Of a stretch of 64,000 nucleotides of DNA, positions 44,902 to 56,935 are shown piece after piece. The notes beneath the pieces were generated by a model. It did not search any database, was not told the origin of the DNA, and saw nothing but the letters and a program-made list of their open reading frames with translations. The translations under genes were made by a program, and so were the position numbers. Where the stretch lies: the NCBI GenBank assembly GCA_015698045.1, contig BLAL01000315.1, positions 620,001-684,000 of the forward strand, written 5' to 3'. How positions within the stretch are numbered: position 1 is the stretch's first letter; each line of letters opens with the position of its first letter. This DNA is from Rhizophagus clarus (Eukaryota > Glomeromycota > Glomeromycetes > Glomerales > Glomeraceae).

Positions 44902-46874
44902 GAGAAAATTTATTTCTCACCCAGGTGATTTCTCACCCCTATCACGTGTAAACATTTCGATTGGCCAATGAAATTTTACAATTACACCAGTTATTTGTTT
45001 CTATTTTTTGGTTAGCTTTTGGCTTCGCATCAAAGGTTTGATATTTTTTTTCTTTTCACGTTTTCATTTTTTTTTTCGTTTCCTAATTTCTTTTTCTTTT
45101 CCTTCTTAGGTCTTTATTAAGTTCTTCCAGTTTCACGTCGAACATATGTTGTTTTTTTTTGTTTCTAATTTTTTTTTGTTTCGTTTTCTAACCTTATTTC
45201 ATTCCTTCATTCCTTCTTTTTTTTAGATTTCGTCTGCTCCTGGTTTTCTCTTTTTTTAGGTTTGTCGAAACTCTTTGAAACAGAAAGTGGGTGTTCAGCT
45301 TCACTTTTTTTGTCTTATTCTTTTGTTCTTGCCTTCATACTAACAACAGTCTTTCATTTTTCTTTTTTTTTGGTCTTCGATTCATTTTTAATTTCAATAC
45401 TCTTTTGTTTTTGTTCCCTTTCCCTTTCATTTTCCCCTTCTTTATTCTCTTTTCTTTCACTTTTCCCCTTGTTTTCATTTTCGTTTCCCCTCCCATCTGT
45501 TTCTTTTGTTTTCCCTTTTTGTTTCCTTTTTTCTTCGCTTTCCCTTCCATTTTTCCATCCGTTTTCCATCCGTTTTCCTTTCGTCTTCTGTTTTTGTCCT
45601 CTTTACCTTTCGTCTTTCCTTTTCCTATATGTTTTTTTTTAGGTTTTCTGGATCTTTTCAAAAATGAGGTAGATGTTCCGTTTCATTCCTTTTTTCACTG
45701 TATCCCTTTATCTTCATTACTAACAAAAATTTTTCTTTCCTCTTTTCGTTTTTGTTTTCATCTCATTTTTGATTTTGTTCCCTTTACCCTTTCATTTTCC
45801 CTTTCATTTTTCCCTTTTTCATTCCCTTTCCTTTTTCTTTCCATCTTATTTTCATTTTCATTTCTTTTCCCCGTTTTCATTTTCATTTCCCTTCCATCTG
45901 TTTCTTTTGTTTTTTCCTTTTTATTTTCTTTTTTCTTCACTTTCCCTTTCCATTTTTCCATCTGGTTTCCTTCCATTTTCCTTTCGTCTTCTGTTTTTGT
46001 CCTCTTTACCTTTCGTCTTCCCTTTTGCGACACGTTTTTTTTAGGTTTTTTGGATCTTTTCAAAAATGGGGTGGGTATTCCATTTCATTCCTTTTTTTAC
46101 TGTATCCCTTTAACTACATTATGATACTAACAATTTTTTTCTCTTATCTTTTCGTTTATGTTTCATTTTTGATTTTGTTCCCTTTCCCCTTTCGTTTTCC
46201 CTTTCATTTTCCCTTTTTCATTCCCTTTACTTTTTATTTTCATTGTCGTTTCATTTTCCTTTCTGTTCCTTTATTTTTTCCTTTTTTGTTTCCTCTCCTC
46301 TCGTTTTTCCTTTTATTTTAATTTTCGATTCCTTCTCCTTTTCATTTTTCCTTTATGTTAATTTTTGTTCTTTTTATCCTTTTGCTTTCCCTTCCATTTC
46401 TGTTCCCTTCCCTTTTCATTTCCCCTTTGTTTTAATTTTGTTTCTTCGTCTACCATCCTTTCATTTTTCCGCTTTTATCAAACATATTATTTTCCTCCCT
46501 TTTGATCTTGCCTCCTTTTCCGTTTATTTTGTTTTTGTTTCATTACTTTTCTATATATATGTATTTCACATCATTATCACTAGTCATGTTAAATAAAAGT
46601 TTTGGCTTTGAATACAATAAACTTAAGTTTTAGTTTTAAATAAATGTACTTTACTCTTTTATTCAATAAACTTCGAAGGAATAAATTCATAAATATTTTG
46701 TAACATAAAAGTTGTTTTTATATTGCGAAACTTCTAAATTTTTTTTATATTTACGTGAGAATAAATTGAAGTTAAAAAAATTAGCCAATCAAAAATTAGC
46801 TAATCGAAAGTATATATCACGTGATAGGGGTGAGTAATATCAAATCTCACCTGGGGTGAGGAATAAATTCACCC
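44902..46874. mobile_element. 1,973-bp pyrimidine-rich element, 9-bp flanking repeat
   Basis: TTAAGAAAA occurs at 44,893-44,901 and 46,875-46,883. The termini share AATTTATTYCTCACC, AGGTGA and CTCACCCCTATCACGTG in inverted orientation over about 50 bp. A 9-bp duplication fits Mutator-like elements, though the element sits in a tandem array, so the direct repeat could partly be the array itself. The interior has no transposase and is dominated by a polypyrimidine tract. Confidence 0.65.
45005..46545 (+). repeat. 1.5-kb polypyrimidine tract with about 390-bp tandem units
   Basis: The plus strand is almost entirely C and T. A landmark, TTTAGGTTTTYTGGATCTTT followed by TCAAAAATGRGG, recurs at about 45,647 and 46,038. 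A weaker version lies near 45,255, giving a spacing of about 390 bp. Long Phe/Ser/Pro frames on this strand, and Lys/Glu/Arg frames on the other, are products of composition. Confidence 0.75.
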
Positions 46875-46935
46875 TTAAGAAAATTATTATTTAAAAATAA
46901 TTAAGAAAATTATTATTTAAAAATAATTATTCAGT

Positions 46936-47130
46936 AAAAAAATATGAATCATTTTTTATTTTAAAAAAAAAATATTAAAACAATTCTAGCATTTTTTTAT
47001 TTATAAAATTACCAAAATAAACATTTTGATATTTTTTAATATATAAAATTTGAATTAAATCAGGTATTTAATTTAATCTATAATAAATTATAAATTTAAT
47101 AATTTAATTTAAATATTATAAGTTAAGTTA
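46936..47130. other. short AT-rich spacer
   Basis: Nothing recognised between the tandem array and the left end of the transposon. Confidence 0.4.
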
Positions 47131-47439
47131 TCGCCATTTTCGAATTAGTGTGATCGGCACTAAATTTGCTAATTAAATAAAAAATTGACTTCAGGACTAC
47201 AAAAAAAAACTAACATGTGCACATATATAATAATAAATATTATTTGATTAACATCATGCTAAGCCACTGTTGTATCACCTTTTTCATAATTTAGTTATCA
47301 TAGTCGCGTTTTTTCGTTAGTAGCTTATAGACTGGTAAGTAAACGATTCCTAACTAATTCCAAAGATTCCATAAATTCTGAATAATTACAAATGTAGTCT
47401 GTAATAAACAGTCTTTTATTTTTATAGGTAAACTCAAGT

Positions 47440-48539
47440 ATGCCTAAAGAATTTAGTGAAGACTTATATTGGCGCATTATTTATCTTTATATCGATAGTT
47501 TGTCAACTGTAGAAATTGCCAATACATTGCATATGAGTAAGGGCGTTGTAAATAAAATAAAAAAGAGATATAACCGCTGGGCTTGTGTTATAAATCCTTT
47601 TAGAGGTGTTTCTGGACGAAGAAAGCTCTTTAACAGAAGAGATATGATTATACTTAGAAATCTTGTTAGCGAAAAAGTGGACTGGTATTTAGATGAGTTA
47701 GTATATGAAATGGAATCTCTAACAGGGAAAAGAGCGTCTATTGCAGCACTTTGGCGGTCACTTCAGTATTTAGGAATTACTAGAAAAAAGGTAAATATAT
47801 TATTTGATATTTATTATAAATAATTGATGTAATAAAATTACTAAAAGTTTTTTTTGCTATGTAATTACAAAAAGCAGCATTAGAAAGAAATAAAATCGTA
47901 CGTGCACATTATTTAGCTACAATTGGTGAGCATTATACTCGAAATCAACTTATTTTTATTAATGAAAGTGCTAAAGATGAAAGAAGTCTCTCCCGACTAT
48001 ATGGATATTCACTTAGAAATACTCCTGCTCAAAAAAAAGTGGTTTTTGTAAGAGGGAAACGATATACCATTCTGCCTGCTCTTACACTAGATGGATTTGT
48101 TGCTATTGATATATTTGAAGGATCATGTGATAAAAAAAAATTTGTTGACTTTGTTCTTGATCAAGTGGTAAGCAACAACATGAATTTTTATTTTATTTGT
48201 TTATACAATTGACAAGATCATTATTTTTTTTAGGTGCCAATAATGAATCCATATCCAGGAGACAATAGTGTTATTGTAATGGATAATGCTAGAATTCATC
48301 ATGATAATGAATTAGTGGCTTTATTAGAGGGATTAGGATGCCATGTTGTCTTTCTTCCACCTTATTCTCCGGATTTTAATCCAATTGAAACTGCGTTTTC
48401 AACCATCAAATCATGGATTAGACATAATCGTGATTTTATGAAAGCTTGTAATGATCCTATATATGCATTATTAGTTGCATGTAGTCAAATTACACCTCAA
48501 ATGGCACAAACATTTTTTGAAGCATCAATTTATGTTTAG
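47440..48539 (+). pseudogene. Tc1/mariner/IS630-type DDE transposase, probably inactive
   Basis: Three coding blocks: 47,440-47,790, about 47,875-48,167 and 48,234-48,539. The first block carries an N-terminal helix-turn-helix (SLSTVEIANTLHMSKGVVNK) and a second one (LDELVYEMESLTGKRAS). The catalytic core has FINESAKDERSLSRLYGYS, where Asn stands for the usual first Asp. The second acidic residue is in VIVMDNARIHH and the third in SPDFNPIETAFSTIKSW. The second intron is a clean GTAAGC-TTTAG. At the first, the natural junction AAG/GTAAAT to AAAAAG leaves the second block out of frame by one base, so a frameshift or non-obvious splicing is needed. Together these suggest a dead copy that could still be mobilised in trans. 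Confidence 0.75.
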
Positions 48540-48634
48540 AATACTAATTTTATTAGAAATTTATTTAGAAGTCAATTTATTAGATTTATTAGAAAAAAAT
48601 AAAAGATATATTCAACTACATATAAGAAAAAATT

Positions 48635-50344
48635 TCAAAATCTTTGAGCTGCTTGTTTGATATTTTTCTGCCATCCAATCTTTACTATTCCTAGTCGTTG
48701 CAATTGCTCATCTGACAATTCTTTGATTATATTTACAGTAATTTCTTCTTCAAGAAAAGTATTCTCAAAATTAGAATACACATTGCAATTATGTTTGTGA
48801 TCTAAACTATTGAGAAATTCTCCAATTGAAGGTAATGAATTTGGTGATGCTAAATTAGCATTTGAATTATTAGAATTATGCGTTGTTGATTGTTCTTGAA
48901 AAGTAGAATGTTGATAAAATTGGGATGGTAATTGAATAATGATAGGAACAGGAGTAGTGGGTGCGTGACTAACTTGTGCTTGCATTGCCAAATTATTCTT
49001 ATTGACGGATATACTTGATTTGACATCAAATGTTAGATAAGAGGAAGGTACTTCATAGGTAGTTCCTTTGTTTATCTAATAAAAATAATAAAAGATTTTT
49101 ATTTTTATTATGCAAAACAAAATTATTTCTGTTGTTCTGTTGAAAATCTTACTATTTCACGAGTCCAAAGTTGTAGTCTTGCAGGATTGAGTTGCAAATG
49201 GCGATTTTCTTGAACAAAACATGGTGTTGCATGTATATTACATTTATACATTTTACATAAAGTAGAAATAACTTCAGATCGGGTCCTTTCTTCTTTTGAT
49301 AAATCCTCTTCACGAATAACACGTGATTTTTTTTTCTTTGTATGTTGTAATTCTTCAGTTGAAGAAAATTCACTTTCATCTGAACTTTAAAAAAAGTAAA
49401 ATGTTAAAATTTATCTATTACAAAATAAATTTACTATAATAAAAAGATTTTACCTTTCTGTGTGATTTTTTTTTCTTTGTTTTATTATCTCTCACAACTA
49501 CTATAATTGACATTTTTTTACCAGCTAAAATCACTCTTTTATACTCACTAATAAATTCTTGAAAATCCAATTCATCTTCAAGTTCATTTGATGGTCCGCG
49601 CGCATTTACTGCTTTATATGAGATCATATAATCCTTTGACATGACTTTTTTCCTCAAAGTCTTTTGAACAACCAAATTTATTTTCTCTATAAACTTATTA
49701 TAATTGACAGGTTCAATACTCAAAGTTTTTGCCGTAGGATCTTTTATATTTTTACTTTTAACAATAATCTGTACTTTTATTTCTTCAAGATCACTATCTT
49801 CTTCTTCCTCTACATCATAATCACCATTTTCCTCTTCAGAATAGTCACTACTCACCAAAGAGAATATTTGATCTTCTTTATTAACATAATCAACCTCTCT
49901 TTCATTTGATGGATCTTCTTTCTTTTCATTAACATTAACAACTTCTTTTTCGTTTGATGAACCATCTAAAGCAATTATATTATCATCATTTTCTTTTTTT
50001 TGAATTTGTTGTGCTTTTTTATCAGCACTTCTATATCGCTGGATTTGACTATTACAAGTGCTACAAAAGGTATAAGAAAATGGCTTTTCAAAGTTACTAT
50101 TATAGCCAAACTTGATATTAGCATCAAATAGATATTTATTTGCTGTTGGAAATGATAAGTCTGGAGTAAAAGAACGCTGATAAATTTGTTGCCCGCGTTT
50201 TGGATATTTAGTTCTTGTTGGTTGCTTATTTTTATTACATTTACATGGATTTTGTTGTGGAAATTCAAAACAATATAAACATTTTTGGCATGAATAACAT
50301 GTACCTAAGAGGTACTTACAATTAACTTCTGTAACTTCTGCCAT
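48635..50344 (-). CDS. transposon-borne companion protein with SAM-like C-terminus
   Basis: Three exons: 50,344-49,454, about 49,384-49,153 and 49,075-48,635. The N-terminus is cysteine-rich (CKYLLGTCYSCQKCLYCFEF, CKCN, later FCSTCN), a likely zinc site. Acidic tracts (YSEEENGDYDVEEEEDSDLE) and a folded block (IEPVNYNKFIEKINLVVQKT ... ISYKAVNARGPSNELEDEL) follow, then a basic region. The second exon reads CKMYKCNIHATPCFVQENRH and LQLNPARLQLWTREI. The C-terminus, SIGEFLNSLDHKHN ... IIKELSDEQLQRLGIVKIGW, has the spacing of a SAM domain. The exon 2/3 splice is clean. The exon 1/2 junction is off by one base near A-runs. The role is unknown; DNA or protein tethering during transposition is a guess. 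Confidence 0.6.
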
Positions 50345-50559
50345 TTGAATAGCTTTAGACGCGAAAAATTCAACTTTTTTTTCATGATATTTTATTCAAG
50401 CACTAAATTAGAAAAGAGTGACACTGCAGAACACATGATCACTAAAAAAAAATTGTTTTTTTAGTTGTTTTCGAATGTTTTTAGTGTTTTCGGTGTTTTC
50501 AGTTAGATAATTTTAATTGATCGATAAATCACCTGATCACACTAATTCGAAAACGGCGA

Positions 50560-51188
50560 TAATTATCTGATTTATCTAATTTATTTAGAACTCAATTTTT
50601 AATAAATTTTTTTAAAAATAAAAATTTGATTTATATATTTTAATATATATTTAGTAAAAAATATATATATATTATATTTATATAATAAATGATTTAAATA
50701 CTTTAATTAATTTATGGATTATATTTAGCTGTATTAAATGATGAATTTTATCATTTGTATTTTATATTTTTATTTTAAATATATTATAATAAAATCATTA
50801 TATGACTTTTAAATTAAAAAAAAAATTAAATACTTCAATTAATCTGCATTTTTATTTTATTTAATATTATAAGTTATAAATAGTTATAAAGAATTTTAAA
50901 AATAATATATAGTTAACTTTAATTAGCAAAATTAAAATAAGATAAAAATTATTATTATAATTATTTTGAACAGAAAATACAATTAAACTATATAATAAAA
51001 TTTATATAATAATAAAATTAGAAAATTAATTTCTAATTATTTAGGATTAGATATAAATTTTGTGTATTAATCTTATTTAAAACCCTTTCATATAACTATT
51101 AATAAAAAATTTTAGTGTTTTTTGACTTTTATATACTGTATATATTTTGGGATTCTTATTAGAATTGCAAGTTTAAGATTATAAGAAG
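50560..51188. other. very AT-rich spacer
   Basis: No coherent coding frame or clear repeat. Confidence 0.45.
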
Positions 51189-51357
51189 AGGGCCAGAAAT
51201 TACATTATTTGATATTTGAGGTTTTGAGACCCCCCCCTCCCCCCTATCATCACCTATTTTAGGAAATTTAATATATATTATTAGTTACTAAAAATGGTAA
51301 GTCATCTTAATCTGATCTTCCCTCCCTCTCTCAGAAAATTACATCATTTCTGACCCT
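51189..51357. repeat. 169-bp imperfect inverted-repeat unit
   Basis: AGGGCCAGAAATTACATTAT at 51,189 is answered by the inverted AGGGTCAGAAATGATGTAATT ending at about 51,357. The middle has a C-run (51,221-51,243). This is probably a small MITE. Confidence 0.45.
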
Positions 51358-52290
51358 TCCCTAACATATAACTTAACTAGTTATGTTACAGTTATGTCAA
51401 TTAAATTTACAACTCTAGTTTTGTAATAATATTATACAATAAATTATTACTCCAGTAAAAAGAGCTTCAATAAAAATTAATTATATAATTTAATAGTTTG
51501 AAATTTGATATAAAAATAATTATTAGATTTAGGAAAAAATATCAAATATATAAAAAAATTAATCCAAATATTTTAATTCAACTGATTGTTATTTTATAAG
51601 TAAATATTAGAAAAAAGGAATTTAAAATTGATTGGCAATCATATAAATGGCAGCATGATGAAGTCTAATAAAATATTATTATAACCCAAATATCTGGATT
51701 AGCATGTCAACTATTATATAAAAAGAAACTGAACATGAACCATGGTAATTACCAAAAACTATGCTAGAGTAGTTCAGAAAACCTCAAACTTTTGATTCAA
51801 GTTTATTACTTTTGAAGCCAAACCTGATCCAGAATTAATTGTCATATCTGTGTTAAAGTAATTTACATACTTGACATTGATGCATTTATTTAGCCATCAG
51901 ATTCGCATAGCAAATAGTATAGAAATGAAGCATAGGCCAGTCATGTAAGATCGATCCTAAAATTAGAAGATATTTGGTAAAATCCTTGTTGAAATTAAAT
52001 GGATTTACTTTTTTTTCTAACAAAAAATTCTTCCTACCAAAACATTATTCCATTTTTTTTTGAAGTCTTACTCTAAATTAGTCAGATATGCAAATAAGAT
52101 TAGCATACTCATATCAGAGAAATTTAGAATGAAACACTGTTCAATTAAGATAGAAGTACCTTCAGTTGATGTCTCTGTATTTACAAAAAGAAGTCTTCAG
52201 TCAGAGATTGCAAACTAACACCTAGTTTTTATTGCAGAATTTTTAAGGAACTTGTTGGGAATTAGGAACATGAAAAACAAACATACTTTT
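51358..52290. other. spacer, nothing recognised
   Basis: No coherent frame. Composition is slightly richer in G/C from 51,640 to 52,260 but without recognisable protein. Confidence 0.35.
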
Positions 52291-52298
52291 GGGCAATG

Positions 52299-52533
52299 TA
52301 AGGTTGCTAGACAAAACTAGGTAGTTTAGCAAACTGTCTAAATGTCGAAAGAGTAAAACTTGACAAAACTATATTAAAATCTTAGTAAAAAATTAGCAAA
52401 ACTTAACAAATGTCAAAACTTATAGTAAATTATATTAAATAGCGAAACAATAGTAAAGTATTATTAAAAAATCAGTAAAACTAGAGTTTAGATATTTAGC
52501 CAAATTTAAAATTAGTTTAGGCAGGCAACCTTA
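52299..52533. mobile_element. 235-bp hAT-like MITE, 8-bp TSD GGGCAATG
   Basis: GGGCAATG flanks the unit exactly at 52,291-52,298 and 52,534-52,541. The ends are TAAGGTTGCTAGACAAAACT and the inverted TAAGGTTGCCTGCCTAAACT. These are close to the ends of the large element at 60,507-63,302 (TAAGGTTGCTTGCCGAAACT). The interior has decayed CxAAACT words. This is a short relative of that family. Confidence 0.75.
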
Positions 52534-52913
52534 GGGCAATGGAAATGTTTACACCAATCACCGTGAATGACGTCCATTATATCTTGAATCCTTTACTTAT
52601 TACATCCCAAAAAATCTAGAGAATGATGTCGTTAAGGATAAAGAATTTACAGAACTTGGGAAATGCTCACTACACTAATACATGTAATAAAAAAATTAAT
52701 AAAGCATTTGTTTGTCTATATTTGATAATATTTATTCTTAAATTCGCAAGTGTAATAATAAGCTCAAATATTTGATATATATAGTATAATCATTTACAAT
52801 ACATAATATACTAACTAATACTACGCAAATATCACTAAATATGATTTATACATGAATTTTAGAAAATTAAAGTAACAGCTATTCAGTGATATCTACGTAT
52901 ACACATGTTTACG
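52534..52913. other. spacer, nothing recognised
   Basis: AT-rich sequence downstream of the broken secreted-protein gene, with no frame of interest. Confidence 0.35.
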
Positions 52914-53399
52914 CTAAAGATTTCTGACAGTAAAGATATAAAGTTCATTACCAGAGCCAGATATTTGGGTTCTAACGACAATTTTAGTAGCATCATAACC
53001 TGTTAAATATTTATTACTGAATAAAGAAGTATCCTAGTGAAAAGTTATGGGAGTTGGCGAAGGTCCATTCATAACATTATAAATTATACTTCCTTTCATC
53101 CCACTATATCCTATAAATTCTTTAGTTGAAATGGCAGCAATATTCAGAGTTTGGCCATTTGTGATAGTTTGAAAATTTTCTGGGTTGCACGCTACAATTA
53201 TCCATTCACCAGTGTTAAGAGAACTTGAAGCGTAGTCCATATCAAAGCCACTATGATTAATAATGATTATTGACACACTGAATATACCTGGAGACGCATC
53301 ATTAGATAAACTATGTTGCATATCAAAGTATAATTGAGCATGAATAAATTTTGGGAAGAGTATCAGAATAATGATGAACAAGAATATTTTATAAGACAT
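52914..53399 (-). pseudogene. secreted small beta-rich protein gene with premature stop
   Basis: The frame starts at 53,399 with a clear signal peptide: a basic start, then IFLFIIILILF and a cleavage-like HAQ near residue 22. The mature part has alternating hydrophobic residues typical of a beta-sandwich (FSVSIIIINHSGFDMDYAS, LNTGEWIIVACNP). A TAG at 53,034-53,036 ends the frame after 121 codons. The same frame stays open and protein-like on the far side to 52,914. The strand pattern loosely resembles small secreted beta-sandwich proteins, among them some fungal lectin- or cytolysin-like families; this is only a resemblance. No partner gene is nearby. The break is described only, and the present product would be truncated. 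Confidence 0.4.
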
Positions 53400-54611
53400 T
53401 AGGTGATTTTTAGTTGAATATTTTTTTTATACTTTCTAATATGAAAATTGAGGTTATAAAAGAAACATACCAAATAAATGTTAAAATATGGTAATCATTA
53501 AATTTCAGATTGATTATGTTAATTGTAATAAATAAAAAAGAACCCAAATGAAGGTATTCATTAGATTTCAGAAACAAGATGGTTGTATGATGCAATATGG
53601 CTGAACATGCAAATGAAAGTAAAAATAAATGGCCAACTTTCTTTAGTTACTATTTTTCTAATTGCCGATCATGTCATCAGAAATGTAATGCTTTCGAGTA
53701 GACTCACTATATAATGTACAAATTTATATACATTAGCAATTTTATTTTTAATTATTTAATATTTTAAAAAAAATTCCTTCTAAAAGCACTTTGATTATTA
53801 ATATCTAAAAGCAGTTTTAATTTTTCAAAAGCTAACTATCTCATTATGATTTAATTTCATATTAGCTTTTCTAAATTAATTAATGGGATTCAAGCATAAC
53901 TATTTTTATCTAATAAAATAGCATTATATTCTAAGCTAAAGATTTCAATATTATTTATATTTTCACTTTAAACTAAACTTTGGTATATATTATTGTAATT
54001 CTGCATGACTGCCATGACTGCATGAACAAATCCATATATATACATGGAATTACTGTGTATACTGCATATATAATAACATGTGTATTTCAAATAAAAAATG
54101 CAATTTTTGATATAACTGCGGTATAATCTAATTAACGAAGCATGGATATAAAATTTGGGTTCACTTTTACAAAGATGACCCTATAAAGCTTACTTACAAT
54201 AAGACCTCTAATAGATCTCTGTCAAACTCTTCAAAGGTGATGCAAAAATTAGAAAGACTCACGATCTTTTATCAATCAAAAAGATAAGAATATTTATATT
54301 GTATTTTATAAGTGCAACTCTGCTAGGATAAAACTCTCCATATGAACTTTTGTCATCGTAACAAGGAGGTGCAGCTGTTCAATGTACCTTTGATAAATTG
54401 TTCATTTGTTTACAGAATTTTAGCTTAATAAGCCACAAAAAAATTATTTGAACTAATAACTTTTCTTTTTGTAATATTAGATTTATTGTTAACAAGGAAA
54501 CTATATAGACAAATTGCAGTTCAACGTTAAAAATGATACATGTATAATTCAGATAAAATAGGAAAAGACATTTAGGACTTCTTAAGGTAATTAACTAGTT
54601 AACTTTATAGA
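53400..54611. other. AT-rich spacer
   Basis: No gene recognised. A short frame at 53,410-53,595 is not supported. Confidence 0.4.
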
Positions 54612-54713
54612 TATGGTTTATTTTCAATACCTTATCATCCTCAGATTAATGAACTTGTTGAAAGATTTAATCATATTTTAACAGAAGCATTAGCAAAATT
54701 AGCATCACATTGA
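54612..54713 (+). pseudogene. integrase relic of an LTR retrotransposon (Gypsy-like)
   Basis: A 33-codon segment reads YGLFSIPYHPQINELVERFN then HILTEALAKLASH before a TGA. The YHPQxNxxVERFN...L motif is the end of the catalytic core of retrotransposon integrases; the Glu in VERFN is the third catalytic residue. Flanking sequence to about 55,150 has further AT-rich coding-like scraps (LSCGELAILLKKLKELFGQS) but no reverse transcriptase or LTRs were recognised. This is a short, old fragment. Confidence 0.6.
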
Positions 54714-56232
54714 TGATTGAAATCTTCAACTCTAGAAATACAAACAAAAGGTAATTATATACTTATCTTTTTTTCAAAAAAAAAAAAAAAAAAATCTTTT
54801 AATCCCTTGCTACCTTCAATGATTGTAAAGATATGATGAAAAATCTTCTTTATCTGATTCTGAAATTATACCAATTTTGCTTAAATATAATACAATAACA
54901 AAGTCTCAATAAGTCTAATACAATAAAACAGAAAATGAATGATATAGCAAAAGAAGTATGCAAACTTAATGCATATGTTTAGATACTACTAACTAAAAAT
55001 ACTTTTTTTGAAAAAACTGATATGAAATTAAGTTGTGGTGAATTAGCAATTCTATTAAAAAAATTAAAAGAACTTTTTGGTCAAAGCATTTTTCAATTGG
55101 ATGGAAAAGGGCTTTTAAAAGCATTAGAAATAGAATTGCTTAGGTATATGTGATAAAAAAAGGGTAATTTGAATAAATTGTAGTATTGTTCAATTATAAT
55201 TTCAGTTAATAATACTTTATATTGTATACTAACATCAATAAAAGACAAATTGAAATTCTATAATCAAATGAATTTTATCTTGTACTATTTATATTTAAAT
55301 TAAAAGATTTATAGTAAAAATTTACTGCATAATTACATTCTGCTTTTTTTTCATATTACTACTTTTGCTTAATAAATACAATAGTAGTATATACATTTTG
55401 ATAAAAAGAATAATAAGATAAATCAGATAAACATTCAAATAAACTAAAAGTTTAAAAACTAAAAATCATTATTCAAATATATAAAGCAAATAAAATAAAA
55501 TTATAAAGAATGATATAAATTTATAGTACTATATAAAATGTATTATATGCAATATAACATATTATATTTATTTTTCAATTTATTAGTAAATTATATCAGC
55601 TGATTTGGAAAATTGGGCCTTTAATTATCCTTAATCAATATTCCAAATTATTAATATCAAGTGATTTAACTGATTTAAAGCATTCTAAAAAGTTTTTAAA
55701 AAACTTTTTTACCACCTTTTTTATATATAAAACTTTATCTAATCCAATATTTCAGAAGTATATTTAAAATCAATAATAATAATTCTAACTTAATATTTCA
55801 GTTTAATTTTAATTATTTATTAGCTAATTTAATAATAATTACTTAATTGATAATTTGTGAGTCAAATAATGAAAATGATAATAAAATTTGATAAAAATTT
55901 ATTAATTAAAAATCATATTTCTGAATATGCAGTGCTTTATAAAAAATATTATTTTGCTCTAAATTTCTTAGGGATTGAATTCTTTCCTAATATTTTATTA
56001 TGATATTTTTGCATAAGATTAGTGAAAAAGTTATGAGAAACCATATTAGATTTAAAAAACAAAAATTCAGTTTTATTATATTATTTGTAATAATAAGTGT
56101 ATAAAAATTTTGAATTTATTAAGTTAGAAGTTATTACAGTTTAATTTATTTATAAAATATATCAAAAATAAAGTAAATATATATAAAAGTTTAGTAAAAT
56201 ATAAAAAAATTTTTATAATTTATACCTTTTAA
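54714..56232. other. AT-rich spacer, possible retroelement debris
   Basis: Apart from scraps near 55,000-55,150, no coherent coding sequence is visible. Confidence 0.4.
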
Positions 56233-56479
56233 TAAAGCTCTGCATGAGCCGGCTCAAGTCAAGCTACAGTCTGGCTTGGTTTGGCTTAAAAAAAAAAATT
56301 CTAGTTTGAGCCAAAATGAGTCAAGCCACAAAAAATCTTGGCTCAACTCATTCAAGTCAAGCTGAGCCATGAAAAATTCTGGCTCAAGCCAAGTTGAGCT
56401 TGAGCTGGCTCAAGCTGGTTCAAGCTTTATTATCAAAAAAAAAGCCAAAACTAGGCATTTTTATATGTAAAGTTACAAA

Positions 56480-56735
56480 AAAAAAACACTGAAACTAATA
56501 GTTTCAGCATTTTTTTATATATCAAGTTGCCAAAACTTATATAAAATAGCAAAAAAAAAGCTGGAACTATTAATTCCAGAGTTTTTTATATATAAAATTG
56601 CAAAAAATGCCAAAATAATGGTCTCAGCATTTTTATTCAAAAAAAAAATGCCAGAACTATTAGTTCTGGCATTTTTTATATATAAGTTTGCAAGAAAAAT
56701 GCCAGAACAAATGGTTCTGGCAGGACCCTGAATAA
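56480..56735. repeat. tandem hairpins of TGCCAGAACTATTAGTTCTG type
   Basis: Four successive units, each with a palindrome such as GAACTATTAGTTC inside GCCAGAACTATTAGTTCTGG, are joined by TTTTTTATATATAAGTTTGC-like linkers. Each could form a stem of 10-12 bp. Confidence 0.7.
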
Positions 56736-56935
56736 TACTAATATAACTCACATACGGATTTGCGTAGAGTTTATAATAGATATACGTGGATTTATTTTTA
56801 AAAAATACTAATTTTGGTAAATTAAATTACTCAGTATTTACCAAAATTTATTTTATTTTTTTTATTTTTTTACTTTTTTTCAGTATTTTATACCAAATTT
56901 ATTTATTTTTATTATTCTTTTTCAGTTTTTAATAC

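Larger units (their letters stand above)
47131..50559. mobile_element. 3.4-kb two-gene Tc1/mariner/IS630-type transposon
   Basis: TCGCCATTTTCGAATTAGTG at 47,131 is answered in inverted orientation at the right end (50,535-50,559) with one mismatch in 25 bp. TA dinucleotides sit immediately outside both ends (47,129-47,130 and 50,560-50,561). It holds a DDE transposase on the plus strand and a second gene on the minus strand. The two converge with about 95 bp between their stop codons. The almost identical arms suggest recent insertion, but the transposase has a changed catalytic residue. Confidence 0.8.

Noticed and set aside
45262..46596. Long Phe/Ser/Pro-rich and Lys/Glu/Arg-rich reading frames on both strands
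   Set aside because: They are forced by the polypyrimidine composition, occur in several overlapping frames at once and show no domain.
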